From positions 1 to 64,000 of the forward strand of contig CALUVR010000012.1 in assembly GCA_944324285.1 (NCBI GenBank): 64,000 bases of DNA. Direction: 5' to 3'. Under the pieces are notes generated by a model, which worked only from the letters and a program-made list of their open reading frames with translations, ran no database searches and was not told the origin of the DNA. Each line of letters opens with the position of its first letter. The stretch's first letter is position 1. Below, piece after piece: positions 1-7,599 of this stretch. Origin of the DNA: Candidatus Gastranaerophilales bacterium. GTDB taxonomy: Bacteria; Cyanobacteriota; Vampirovibrionia; Gastranaerophilales; Gastranaerophilaceae. Position numbers and translations under genes: made by a program.

Positions 1-190
1 GTATCCCAGATGGAGAGGGGATAAAGGTTTTATTCCCCCCTTGTAAAGGGGGGCAGGGGGGATTTTTTGCCTCCCTTCGTAAGGGAGGTGGCACGTAAGT
101 GCCGGTGGGTTTTCTCTTTTACCCTCTCCCTCTCCCTTAAGGGGAGAGGGGTCTTATGTTTATTCCCCTTGCAAAGGTGGCTGGGTGATT
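1..190. repeat. Cluster of GC-rich palindromic repeats
   Basis: No gene is supported here. The stretch holds two repeat types that recur across the window. One (about 71-113) is a CCTCCCTT..AAGGGAGG hairpin followed by a GGCACGTAAGTGCC hairpin and GGGTTTTC; it recurs at 34822-34866 and 35729-35773. The other (about 120-152) is a CTCTCCC..GGGAGAGG hairpin related to the repeats found inside priA and dxr. These are REP/BIME-like intergenic elements by appearance. Confidence 0.7.
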
Positions 191-194
191 GTAG

Positions 195-335
195 ATACGT
201 CATCTCGAGCTCTGACCCGGGATTGCATTATCGTTACATCCAATGGAAATGCGATTCCGCATAGCTTGAAAAACTAGATTTTAGCATTCGCTTCAATCAG
301 TTTTTCTATGCTTCCGGAATGACGTATTACCATTC
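195..335. repeat. MITE-like palindromic element (copy 1 of 4)
   Basis: An imperfect palindrome: GATTCCGCATAGCTTGAAAAA faces TTTTTCTATGCTTCCGGAATGAC, preceded by a small CCCGGG-type hairpin. Related copies lie at about 34588-34720, 57393-57520 and 60765-60893. No reading frame of its own. Confidence 0.6.
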
Positions 336-337
336 AA

Positions 338-637
338 CCATGGATAATCATCCTTAATCTCCCACCGGACCAGTCCGGTTTTTATTTGGTGTCAATTTTG
401 GTGTTATCTAAGCTGTTTCAGCCATATCTGACGGCTGGAAGATTTTAGTGCAATGCTTCCTCTCAATTACCACGGATAATCATCCTTAATCTCCCACCGG
501 ACCAGTCCGGTTTTTATTTGGTGTCAATTTTGGTGTTATCTAAGCTGTTTCAGCCATATCTGACGGCTGGAAGATTTTAGTGCAATGCTTCCTCGCAATT
601 ACCACGGATAATCATCCTTAATCTCCCAGCCGTCTTG
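338..637 (-). repeat. 132-bp tandem duplication of a pilin gene 3' end
   Basis: The minus-strand sequence coding WEIKDDYPW at the end of the prepilin gene (starting at 602) is repeated at 470 and 338, exactly 132 bp apart. Each extra copy is preceded, in gene sense, by the palindrome CCGGACTGGTCCGG. The spacer also holds an inverted copy of the GACGGCTGGGAGATT coding sequence (GACGGCTGGAAGATT on the plus strand near 432 and 564), so the gene end can pair into a long hairpin. The extra copies follow the stop codon and are noncoding. The same arrangement occurs at 6621-6780. Confidence 0.85.
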
Positions 638-1334
638 CATAATCTTTGCGGCGCAGCCCTCTCCGGTCTGTCGATTACATTTTGTAGATATATCTTTCAA
701 ATTTATCAAATATGGATTGATTAATCCATTATCATATCGAATAAAGACAAACAAATCCTTACCGTAACGGTTTGGGGCTTTTCCTCCGTTTATGTCAACA
801 TATATAGCCCCTGAGGTATTAGTGTCAACGAGATTTCCTTCTTCATCAGCCTGCCCTCCCATTGATGTAAAATTAATGACAACGGTTCCGTCGGGAAGTT
901 TAAAAGTTGTTCTTGCTGTTTCTGAAATCAAAACCGCACCGGCATGAGTTCCGTTTATATCTGAAAAAGGCTGGTTTGACGTATAGTTACATTCTTTATA
1001 TGTTTTACAAATACTTACTCCGCTCAGATATGGTTTCCAGTATTTGTCAAAATAAGCAACGGCTCCCATATCCTGTCCGCTAGACCAGTATTTATACTCG
1101 CCGTTATCAGCCTCTGAATGTCTTAATGCCTGATTCATACTTGTATAAAATTTTTTAAGTTTTGAAACAGTCACCTGCTTTTGATATTTACCGATTAAAG
1201 CAGGGAGTGTCATAGATGCTACAACCCCGATTATACCGAGGGTTATAAGAACTTCAGCCAGCGTGAAGCCTTGTCGTTTAGACTCAGAAGCCCCCCCCCC
1301 CTCGGTGAAATTCTGTTATATCAATGGTTTTCAT
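599..1334 (-). CDS. Type IV prepilin-like protein, G11-tract frameshifted (phase OFF)
   Basis: Predicted surface or secreted pilin/pseudopilin. The prepilin peptidase site and hydrophobic helix (G|FTLAEVLITLGIIGVVASMTLP) are intact, followed by a VDINGGKAPNRYGKDLFVF motif and a C-terminal DGWEIKDDYPW. The only well-placed start is ATG at 1334, after AAAAGGAG and 24 bp downstream of the fabZ stop. It reads MKTIDITEFHR into an 11-G run (1291-1301), then hits TGA. The pilin frame has no start codon upstream of the helix and hits a stop at 1316-1318. Ten or 13 G would join the two frames into a 244-residue protein. A gene caller would start at the internal ATG at 1213, which removes the whole pilin helix and is not credible. 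Likely phase-variable; a homopolymer sequencing error is the alternative. Confidence 0.75.
1291..1301 (-). promoter_or_regulatory. Homopolymeric G11 tract in pilin leader (possible phase switch)
   Basis: Eleven consecutive G on the minus strand, ten codons after the ribosome-bound ATG at 1334. The frame is closed at 11 and would be open at 10 or 13. An identical-length tract in the same position occurs in the prepilin at 20767-21541. Slipped-strand mispairing at poly-G is a known phase-variation mechanism; its use here is inferred. Confidence 0.65.
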
Positions 1335-1358
1335 GCTTTACTCCTTTTGGTTTGACTC

Positions 1359-1805
1359 TTATTTAAGCGCGAAAGTCATATCCGCTTCAACGCAGAGTTT
1401 GCCGTCAACTAAACCTCTTCCGTGCGCTTTGCAGACAGGACCTTTTACTTTTGTAAGTTCGATTTCCATATCAAATCTGTCGCCCGGTCTTACAATATTT
1501 TTGAAACGTACGCCGTCAATCCCTGCATATAAAGTTAATTTCCCCTTAAATTCAGGCATAGTCATTAATACAGGAGCGGAACACTGTGCCATGGCTTCCA
1601 ATTGCAGTACGCCCGGCATGATAGGGTTGCCCGGAAAATGCCCCTGAAAGAATTGTTCATTCATTGTAAGGTTTTTGTATCCTTTTGCGTATTTCCCCGG
1701 AACACATTCCGTAATTCTGTCAACAAGAAGAAACGGAAAACGGTGCGGAAGCATTTCCATAATTTCCATTGTATCAAACTTTAGAATTTCTTGTTCTTCA
1801 CTCAT
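1359..1805 (-). CDS. fabZ: 3-hydroxyacyl-[acyl-carrier-protein] dehydratase FabZ
   Basis: Dehydrates beta-hydroxyacyl-ACP in type II fatty acid synthesis; it also sets hydroxyacyl-ACP supply for lipid A. A single hot-dog fold of 148 residues, normal for the family, with catalytic His56 in GHFPGNPIMPG and Glu70 in LQLEAMAQ. The ATG at 1805 follows AAGGAGAGAGTG; an overlapping GTG at 1808 is less well spaced. It lies just downstream of lpxC, as in many Gram-negative lipid A clusters, and 24 bp before the prepilin start, so the prepilin probably shares this transcript. Confidence 0.95.
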   Translation of the reverse strand: MSEEQEILKFDTMEIMEMLPHRFPFLLVDRITECVPGKYAKGYKNLTMNEQFFQGHFPGNPIMPGVLQLEAMAQCSAPVLMTMPEFKGKLTLYAGIDGVRFKNIVRPGDRFDMEIELTKVKGPVCKAHGRGLVDGKLCVEADMTFALK

Positions 1806-1815
1806 CACTCTCTCC

Positions 1816-2631
1816 TTATATTTTAATTAATTTATCTTTTAACATTTTCGCAACTTTTATATGCACTGCGTGACCTGCTTCTTTTGCAAGAATTTGGCAT
1901 TTTAAATTCAGCGGGTTAATGCCTGTCAGGTACAAATCACCTATTAAATCAAGCATTTTATGTTTTATCGGTTCATATTCGCTGCGGAGTTCTGTTGTGT
2001 AGCCTTCATCTTTTAAACCGACTGTATTTTCGTATGTAACCCCTTGCGCAAAGCCGAACATCTGGAATTTTTTCAGGTCTTTGTAGAAACCGAAAGTTCT
2101 TGCTTCAATTATTTCCTCCTGATTTTTCGGGTTGTAGTTTACAAACCTGCGTGTTAAATCAGGGTGATTGTAATTCACGGCATAGGAAATGAATAATTCA
2201 TCATCCGGCAGTATTACAAGGCTTGTTTTTCCGTTCAGATAATACACAGGTTCCGATACGGTGTATTGTTGAGGTTTATGAAACAAAGGCTTGTCAATCC
2301 CTGCAGATTTGAAAAGTTCGACCCAGCTTTTTGAACTTCCGTCGAGCGCCGGAACTTCTCCTTCATCCATACAGATATCGAGTGAATCTATTCCGCAGAA
2401 TGCAAGAGCCGCTGTCAGGTGTTCGGTCAGCATTGCTTGAGCCTTTTTATTACCTAAAACCACGCAGTGTTCGGTTGATACAACATTTTCAACAGTTGCT
2501 TCAAATGGATCCTGTCCTTTTACAAAGTATCTGATTTTACCGCTGTCTGACGGGAAGAATTTTACCGTGCAGGGTTTATTCTTCATCAAGCCGTTGCCTG
2601 AAATTTCGGTTTCTTTTTTTAGCGTTACCAT
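1816..2631 (-). CDS. lpxC: UDP-3-O-acyl-N-acetylglucosamine deacetylase LpxC
   Basis: Zinc deacetylase for the committed step of lipid A synthesis. The 271-residue length fits the family. Zinc-ligand positions are present: His71 in MLTEHLTAAL, then His224 and Asp228 in KHKMLDLIGDL; the general-base His is about 254 in AGHAVHI. It sits 5 bp after lpxD and 10 bp before fabZ on the same strand, a lipid A operon. Its presence implies an outer membrane with lipopolysaccharide. Confidence 0.95.
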   Translation of the reverse strand: MVTLKKETEISGNGLMKNKPCTVKFFPSDSGKIRYFVKGQDPFEATVENVVSTEHCVVLGNKKAQAMLTEHLTAALAFCGIDSLDICMDEGEVPALDGSSKSWVELFKSAGIDKPLFHKPQQYTVSEPVYYLNGKTSLVILPDDELFISYAVNYNHPDLTRRFVNYNPKNQEEIIEARTFGFYKDLKKFQMFGFAQGVTYENTVGLKDEGYTTELRSEYEPIKHKMLDLIGDLYLTGINPLNLKCQILAKEAGHAVHIKVAKMLKDKLIKI

Positions 2632-2636
2632 TATTC

Positions 2637-3731
2637 TTAGTCGTCCTTATGAGCTTCTTCAAATGCGTTAAGCATTGGTTCGTATTTTCTGAATTTTGCA
2701 AAGATTTCCTGTGCATCTTTCATTGTTTTCAGCTGTTTGATGAATTCTTTTCTCGGAACGGCAGGAATACCGACAACGATTGATTTTTCAGGGAAGGATT
2801 TTGTAACCCCTGCTTTTGCCGTGATAATTGTATCGGAACCGATATTGATATGGTCTGCAAGACCTGCCTGACCTGCAATAACTACTCTGTCGCCGATGAC
2901 ACAGCTTCCTGCAATACCGACTTGAGACACAATTAAGCAGCCTTTGCCAATTTTACAGTTGTGACCAATCATAACCAGGTCGTCGATTTTTGTATTGTCA
3001 CCGACTGTAGTGTTTTCAATTGTGCCGCGGTCGATTGTTGTGTTTGCTCCGATTTCGACGTTGTTTCCGATTTCAACAGCACCGATTGAAGGAATTTTGA
3101 AAATAACCTGTTTAATATTTTCTTCTTTAATAGCGCCTTCTTTTCTTGCCTGTTCAATGTTGTCAGGGTTTTCTGTTACAAAGCTGAAGCCGTCGGCACC
3201 TAGTGATACGCCGTGGTGAAGGATTACATCATCACCGATTTTAACTCTGTCGCCGATATTAACGCCCGGGTGGAAGAAACAGTTTTTACCGATTTTAACC
3301 CCGCCGCCGATATAGGAATTTGCGAGAATTTTAGTGTTATCTCCGATTACTGCATCGTGGGAGATTACAACATTCGGTCCGATTTGAACATTTTCACCCA
3401 ATTTTGCTGTTTCATGAACGGTTGCTGTCGGATGAACCCCTTTATTTACAGCAGGCGGTACGTAGAAGAGGTTTAACAATTTCATCATGGCAAGACGCGG
3501 TCTTTCAACTTCGATGGTTGTGAACCCGTCGATTTGTACGCCCAATGGTACAAGAGCTGCCTTTGCTTTTGATTTTGCAAGGTTTGCAATTTCATCTTCG
3601 CCTAATGCGAGTGCAAGCGTGTTTTCATCAGCCAGAAGCGGAGGTGCAATATGTTCAATTTTTGCATCCTGCGCTTTTGTCAGCATACCGCCGACGATTT
3701 GCGAAATTTCTTCTACTGTAAATGTTTTCAT
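2637..3731 (-). CDS. lpxD: UDP-3-O-acylglucosamine N-acyltransferase LpxD
   Basis: Adds the second hydroxyacyl chain in lipid A synthesis. 364 residues: an N-terminal nucleotide-binding domain (about 1-95), then a left-handed beta helix of hexapeptide repeats (about 100-310) with the catalytic His in MIGHNCKIG, and a C-terminal helix. The start chosen is ATG at 3731, placed after GGAG; the frame runs 16 codons further upstream (to 3779), but those codons lie in a GTGAATAGTGAGT-type repeat and are probably not translated. Confidence 0.93.
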   Translation of the reverse strand: MKTFTVEEISQIVGGMLTKAQDAKIEHIAPPLLADENTLALALGEDEIANLAKSKAKAALVPLGVQIDGFTTIEVERPRLAMMKLLNLFYVPPAVNKGVHPTATVHETAKLGENVQIGPNVVISHDAVIGDNTKILANSYIGGGVKIGKNCFFHPGVNIGDRVKIGDDVILHHGVSLGADGFSFVTENPDNIEQARKEGAIKEENIKQVIFKIPSIGAVEIGNNVEIGANTTIDRGTIENTTVGDNTKIDDLVMIGHNCKIGKGCLIVSQVGIAGSCVIGDRVVIAGQAGLADHINIGSDTIITAKAGVTKSFPEKSIVVGIPAVPRKEFIKQLKTMKDAQEIFAKFRKYEPMLNAFEEAHKDD

Positions 3732-3754
3732 ATATATTTCTCCTTGTATTTGGT

Positions 3755-3787
3755 GAATAGTGAGTGGTGAGTAGTTCAATATAAATT
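3755..3787. repeat. Inverted repeat, left end of four-helix-bundle insert
   Basis: GGTGAATAGTGAGTGGTGAG followed by TAGTTCAA. The inverse of this sequence lies at 4188-4222 on the other side of the four-helix-bundle gene. It belongs to a dispersed GTGAATGGTGAATAG-type family also seen near 9000, 9140, 40455, 42300 and 57670. Confidence 0.6.
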
Positions 3788-3791
3788 GTTA

Positions 3792-4157
3792 CTACTTATG
3801 TTCACAATCAGTTTTATTGTTTAAATATTTAACTAAACCCAATATAAGTTTTTTTACGGTTTCTACTTGTTTAATTAAATCTTCGTTTTCTTCATACATC
3901 TTAAGATTTTTTGCTATTATTAGTTGTGTTTCTAATTCTGCTGCCGAGCCGATAGCAATACTCAAAAATTTTAATGTCTCTTTGTCGGAGAATCTTGCGC
4001 ATCCCTCTGCAATATTGGAAGGAATTGACACTGCACTTCGTCTCATCTGATTAACAATGCCATACAGCTCCTCTTTTGGAAATTGACTTGTTATGTTATA
4101 AATATTTGTTACAAGTTCTATAGATTTGTTCCAAACTTCTAAATCTTGGTGTTTCAT
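3792..4157 (-). CDS. Four-helix bundle protein (23S rRNA intervening-sequence family)
   Basis: 121 residues matching the four-helix bundle family often encoded in 23S rRNA intervening sequences. Recognisable segments are the start KHQDLEVWNKSIELV, the central QMRRSAVSIPSNIAEG and SIAIGSAAELETQL. The biological role of the family is unclear. It separates rfaE2 from lpxD and is bounded on both sides by inverted GTGAATAGTGAGT-type repeats, suggesting arrival as a mobile cassette in the lipid A cluster. Upstream of its ATG no strong ribosome site is visible. Confidence 0.85.
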   Translation of the reverse strand: MKHQDLEVWNKSIELVTNIYNITSQFPKEELYGIVNQMRRSAVSIPSNIAEGCARFSDKETLKFLSIAIGSAAELETQLIIAKNLKMYEENEDLIKQVETVKKLILGLVKYLNNKTDCEHK

Positions 4158-4187
4158 TAATTTATATAAAACCTTTCATAAAATTAT

Positions 4188-4222
4188 GTTGAACCATTCA
4201 CTACTCACTATTCACCATTCAC
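4188..4222. repeat. Inverted repeat, right end of four-helix-bundle insert
   Basis: TTGAACCATTCACTACTCAC followed by TATTCACCATTCAC, the inverse of 3755-3787 with a few mismatches. The last bases overlap the 3' end of rfaE2, whose final codons (KVNGE) are drawn from the repeat. Confidence 0.6.
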
Positions 4223-4672
4223 TTTATTAATAATACCGGTAGTTGATTTTCCCTGAACGAATTGGATAAACTCGACTCTCGTGCCGTTTTTCTTCATAAT
4301 ATCGGCTTCCGGGAGTGTATCCATATTGTAGTCTGCGCCTTTTGTGTAGACATCGGGTTTTATTTCATCCAGAAGATTACGCGGGCTGTCCTCGTCAAAT
4401 AAAACAACATAATCCACACATCTTAACGCACTTAAAATCTCTGCGCGATCGTTTTCGTTGTTGATGGGACGTGTCGGACCTTTTATTGAGCGGACGGATT
4501 TGTCGGAATTTAAAAGTACAATACAATAATCCGCAAAGGATTTCGTTTTTTCAAGATATCTTACGTGTCCAACATGCAGAATATCAAAACAGCCGTTTGT
4601 GCAGACAACAGTTTTTCCTTCTCTGTGGATTTTGCCGACTAAATCTTTTACCTCATCTCTTTTTATTAACAT
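4208..4672 (-). CDS. rfaE2: D-glycero-beta-D-manno-heptose 1-phosphate adenylyltransferase
   Basis: Nucleotidyltransferase activating heptose 1-phosphate with ATP for the lipopolysaccharide core; stand-alone form of the HldE C-terminal domain. 154 residues with TNGCFDILHVGHVRYLE (HxGH active site), GPTRPINNENDRAEIL and PDVYTKGADY. First gene of the minus-strand lipid A block. No kinase half (HldE1/HldA) is in the window. The C-terminus runs into a dispersed repeat, so the last few residues may be an acquired replacement. Confidence 0.92.
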   Translation of the reverse strand: MLIKRDEVKDLVGKIHREGKTVVCTNGCFDILHVGHVRYLEKTKSFADYCIVLLNSDKSVRSIKGPTRPINNENDRAEILSALRCVDYVVLFDEDSPRNLLDEIKPDVYTKGADYNMDTLPEADIMKKNGTRVEFIQFVQGKSTTGIINKVNGE

Positions 4673-4763
4673 ATCCTTAACCCTTTATTTTCGGTGTCGT
4701 TTTATCTTGCGAAACCCGAAAAGTATAAGCTTATTTTACCAGAAACTTATTATAAAATCAATA

Positions 4764-4792
4764 AAAAAAGCCCTTTATAAAAGGGCTTTTTT
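4764..4792. terminator. Bidirectional intrinsic terminator
   Basis: AAAAAAGCCCTTT, loop TATA, AAAGGGCTTTTTT: a 13-bp symmetrical stem with A and T runs on both sides. Placed to end transcription of the small gene at 4795-4938 on the minus strand, upstream of rfaE2. Confidence 0.85.
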
Positions 4793-4794
4793 CC

Positions 4795-4938
4795 TTATAT
4801 AATTTTGTTACTTGGTACTGTATATTTTTCGTACTCTTTTATGGCGGCTTTTAGCTTTTCTTCCATTATTTCTTTCATAATGTCGTCATATCTCGTCTGG
4901 ATGCGATAGGGGTTATTGTTTACAATTTTTAAACTCAT
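4795..4938 (-). CDS. Small hypothetical protein, 47 aa
   Basis: Short frame starting MSLKIVNNNPYRIQTRYDDI and continuing as a charged helix (MKEIMEEKLKAAIKEYEKY). The ATG at 4938 follows GAAGGC by six bases. It ends directly at the terminator at 4764-4792. Last of three small same-strand genes (with 5013-5162 and 5199-5423). Not recognised; no signal peptide or membrane segment. Confidence 0.5.
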   Translation of the reverse strand: MSLKIVNNNPYRIQTRYDDIMKEIMEEKLKAAIKEYEKYTVPSNKII

Positions 4939-5012
4939 AATGCCTTCTTTCATTTACAAGAAGTCATGTAAAAATAAAAATTGCTGTAAAAAAGGGTAAA
5001 TGTATATATTTG

Positions 5013-5162
5013 TTAAGCTATCTGGAATGTTTGTTCTAACATTTCTATTGTTGTTCTCGGAATTTCAAAATCTTCCGGGTTTACTTTTACTCCGTTTAAT
5101 TCTGCAGTTTCTTTTTTTATGTCTTTTTCTATTACTGAAACTTTTGATTTTTTATCTTTCAT
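5013..5162 (-). CDS. Small hypothetical protein, 49 aa
   Basis: Starts MKDKKSKVSVIEKDIKKETA and ends EMLEQTFQIA; Lys- and Glu-rich, soluble. The ATG at 5162 is preceded by AAAAGGACATAT. It lies between two other small minus-strand genes with gaps of 74 and 36 bp and may share their transcript. Function unknown. Confidence 0.5.
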   Translation of the reverse strand: MKDKKSKVSVIEKDIKKETAELNGVKVNPEDFEIPRTTIEMLEQTFQIA

Positions 5163-5198
5163 AATATATGTCCTTTTCTTTTAGTCTGGATTTATTAT

Positions 5199-5423
5199 CT
5201 AACCTTTTTTATTGAAAGATTTTCTCGTCTTTGATAAAGATTCCTGAATTTCTTTTTTTGCGTTATAAAAAGGGGTTCCGGGGTGTAGCATATTTATAAG
5301 GTCTTGTTCTTTTTTGTTCGGGAGCGGGAGTTCGTGCGGAAGCCCGCTTGGTGTTTTTGTTGAATTTTTAGAGACAACTTTTGCGGCAGTTACCGAACTG
5401 CCAATCGGGGGTATTCTTGTCAT
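5199..5423 (-). CDS. Small hypothetical protein, 74 aa
   Basis: Starts MTRIPPIGSSVTAAKVVSKN; Pro-rich middle, basic C-terminal helix (NAKKEIQESLSKTRKSFNKKG). A strong GAGGAG site precedes the ATG. No recognised domain, signal peptide or membrane helix. First of the three-small-gene set downstream of asd. Confidence 0.65.
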   Translation of the reverse strand: MTRIPPIGSSVTAAKVVSKNSTKTPSGLPHELPLPNKKEQDLINMLHPGTPFYNAKKEIQESLSKTRKSFNKKG

Positions 5424-5513
5424 AATTTTCTCCTCAACCTGATATATTCAGTATATGTATTATACATTAAAAATGCCGATTGGCTATAACCCAACCGGGT
5501 ATTTTTACGTTTG

Positions 5514-6530
5514 TTAATATAATTCCATTTCGATGACTTTTTTGCAGAGTCTGACTGTGTTTAGGGCTGCTCCTATTCTTAAATTATCTGCAACACACCA
5601 CAAAGTGATGCCGTTTTTGAATGCAAGATTTTTTCTTATTCTGCCGACAAAAACAGGATCTACTCCCGACGCGTCGCGCGTTGTCGGATATTCGAAGTTG
5701 TCAGGATTATCTATTACTTTTATCCCGAAAGAATTTTTCAAGATTTCTCTCACTTCATCCGGTGTAATTTCTTCTTCAAATTCAATATCGACGGCTTCTG
5801 AGTGTCCGTTGTAGACAGGAACTCTTGCGGCTGTGCAGGATATCGGCAAATCCTCCGGCAGGTGAAGAATTTTTTTAGTTTCCTTTACAACCTTCATTTC
5901 TTCTTTGGTGTAACCGTTTTCGCAAAATACGTCAATTTGCGGGATTACGTTGAAGGAAATCGGTTTTTTGAAACATTTGTTTTCAAAATCTTTACCTTCG
6001 AGGGTCGCTTTAGTGTTTTCTGTGAGTTCGTTAATCGCAGCAAGCCCCGCGCCTGAAACCGCCTGATAAGTCGAAACAATTAATCTTTTGATTTTTGCTT
6101 TTTCATGCAAAGGTTTGAGCACAAGCATTAACTGGGAAGTTGAGCAATTCGGGTTTGCGATGATGCCTTTATGTTTTCTCAAATCTTCATCGTTGACGTA
6201 AGCGATTACGAGCGGAACGTCAGGCTCCATTCTGAATGCGCTTGAGTTATCAATGAGAACGCCGCCGCGTTTCACAATTTCCGGTGCAAATTTTTGTGAC
6301 GTTGAACCGCCGGCAGATGCAAGAACTATATTTACATTGTCAAAGCTTTCCGGTTTTGCTTCTTCGACAGTATATTCTTTGCCTTGAAATTCAATCTTAC
6401 TGCCTGCGGATTTTGCGCTCGAGAGAAATTTTATCTCATTAAAATCAATTTTTAATTCATCAACGATTTTGGTAATTTCTCGCCCGACGACACCTGTTGC
6501 GCCAAGTATTGCGATGTTTGGTTTTCTCAT
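5514..6530 (-). CDS. asd: Aspartate-semialdehyde dehydrogenase
   Basis: Reduces aspartyl phosphate to the semialdehyde, the branch point for lysine, diaminopimelate, threonine and methionine. 338 residues, usual length. N-terminal GATGVVGREI nucleotide motif; catalytic Cys in ANPNCSTSQLM; substrate-binding segment around CTAARVPVYNGHSEAV. ATG follows GAGGAGAG. dapB, the next enzyme of the diaminopimelate branch but one, lies 1.3 kb away on the same strand with a prepilin/XRE pair between them. Confidence 0.95.
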   Translation of the reverse strand: MRKPNIAILGATGVVGREITKIVDELKIDFNEIKFLSSAKSAGSKIEFQGKEYTVEEAKPESFDNVNIVLASAGGSTSQKFAPEIVKRGGVLIDNSSAFRMEPDVPLVIAYVNDEDLRKHKGIIANPNCSTSQLMLVLKPLHEKAKIKRLIVSTYQAVSGAGLAAINELTENTKATLEGKDFENKCFKKPISFNVIPQIDVFCENGYTKEEMKVVKETKKILHLPEDLPISCTAARVPVYNGHSEAVDIEFEEEITPDEVREILKNSFGIKVIDNPDNFEYPTTRDASGVDPVFVGRIRKNLAFKNGITLWCVADNLRIGAALNTVRLCKKVIEMELY

Positions 6531-6620
6531 TATCTCTCCTCAATATTTTGTGTTCTTATATTATACCAGTAAAAAATTTTTTTGGAGATATTTTTGTAAA
6601 GAAATTTGAAAAATTTAAAA

Positions 6621-6780
6621 CCATGGGTAATCATCTTTAATTTCCCACCGGACCAGTCCGGATTTCCCTTGGCGTAGATTTTTGCATACGGTCACGCTTA
6701 TTGTTAAGGATGACGGCTGAGAAATTTTTAACTTAGCATATTTATCTAAAACCATGGATAATCGTCTTTAATTTCCCAGC
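6621..6780 (-). repeat. 131-bp duplication of a pilin gene 3' end, second locus
   Basis: The minus-strand WEIKDDYPW coding end (beginning at 6752) recurs at 6621, 131 bp downstream. As at 338-637, the extra copy is abutted by TCCGGACTGGTCCGG, and the spacer holds an inverted copy of GACGGCTGGGAAATT (near 6713) that can pair with the gene end. Spacer sequence otherwise differs between the two loci, so the boundaries, not the filling, are conserved. Confidence 0.8.
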
Positions 6781-7546
6781 CGTCCTGCTGAATCACTGCT
6801 CCGCAATAATATGTGTTTCTTGAGGTTTTACAACCCCAGCCTGAATGATTCATAAGTGTATCTCTTGATTTTTGTTCGTATCCGAACATGTTAAATTTTG
6901 AGTTTGATTGTGAAATTCCCATTAAAAATACATCTTTTCCCCAGGTATTTGGTTTTTGCATCCCGTTTATGTCAACACTTAATAAAATTCTTTCGCCGAA
7001 ATTTCCTTCATAATTATCATATGTCAGGTTAATAAGGGTTGAGTTATTTATGATGAAACGGTAGCTGTTATCATTCGGACTGGAATTAATTATACTTCTG
7101 TCCGAATAATACCACGGATAATAGCATGCTTTTGATGAATCTTTTCCGCTGCCGCAGTCTGTCACAACTTTTATGTATGGTATTAAATATGTTTTTGCAA
7201 AAAAGTCAAGAGAATTTTTTAGTTCCGAAAGGTCATCTCCGCTGACCGATTGGGTCTTTATAAATTCCCACTGTGAAATATCCCCGTAATCCTTTTGAGC
7301 CATTGTGAATGCCTGTAATATTGTTGAGTATGATTTTTTTAACTCTGTCGCCGTTACAACCTTTTGATACTTTGCAGTTAGTGCCGGCAAGGTCATTGCT
7401 GCTACAATTCCTATTATTCCGAGAGTTATTAAAACCTCTGCCAGAGTGAACGCAATTTTAGAAGAAATTTCAGCAGCGTCAGTAATTTTTTCAGCAAAAT
7501 TAAAATCTGTTATATATGTTTTATTTTTGTTTAATATATTAATCAT
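6746..7546 (-). CDS. Type IV prepilin-like protein
   Basis: 266 residues. An unusually long N-terminal leader (about 32 residues) precedes the cleavage/methylation motif A|FTLAEVLITLGIIGIVAAMTLP. A VDINGMQKPNTWGKDVF motif and the C-terminal QDGWEIKDDYPWF mark the local pilin family. Four Cys may form disulfides. Divergent from a small XRE regulator with 53 bp between starts, the same pairing as at 61071-62076. No G tract here. The long leader is taken from the frame; an alternative start nearer the motif was not evident. Confidence 0.85.
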   Translation of the reverse strand: MINILNKNKTYITDFNFAEKITDAAEISSKIAFTLAEVLITLGIIGIVAAMTLPALTAKYQKVVTATELKKSYSTILQAFTMAQKDYGDISQWEFIKTQSVSGDDLSELKNSLDFFAKTYLIPYIKVVTDCGSGKDSSKACYYPWYYSDRSIINSSPNDNSYRFIINNSTLINLTYDNYEGNFGERILLSVDINGMQKPNTWGKDVFLMGISQSNSKFNMFGYEQKSRDTLMNHSGWGCKTSRNTYYCGAVIQQDGWEIKDDYPWF

Positions 7547-7599
7547 AATTTTATTATGTCTTATAGTTTAAATATTGTCAACTCTATAAAATATAAATT

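Noticed and set aside
338-637. A diversity-generating retroelement (variable region with downstream hairpin at a gene end)
   Set aside because: No reverse transcriptase or template repeat is in the window, and the repeated ends do not show adenine-specific differences. The CCGGACTGGTCCGG hairpin alone is not enough.
338-637. CRISPR-like array
   Set aside because: Two to three units of 132 bp with identical spacer content and pilin coding sequence; this is a tandem duplication, not repeats with unique spacers.
3732-3779. Longer LpxD start
   Set aside because: The extra 16 codons lie in a dispersed repeat and there is a GGAG site matched to the ATG at 3731.
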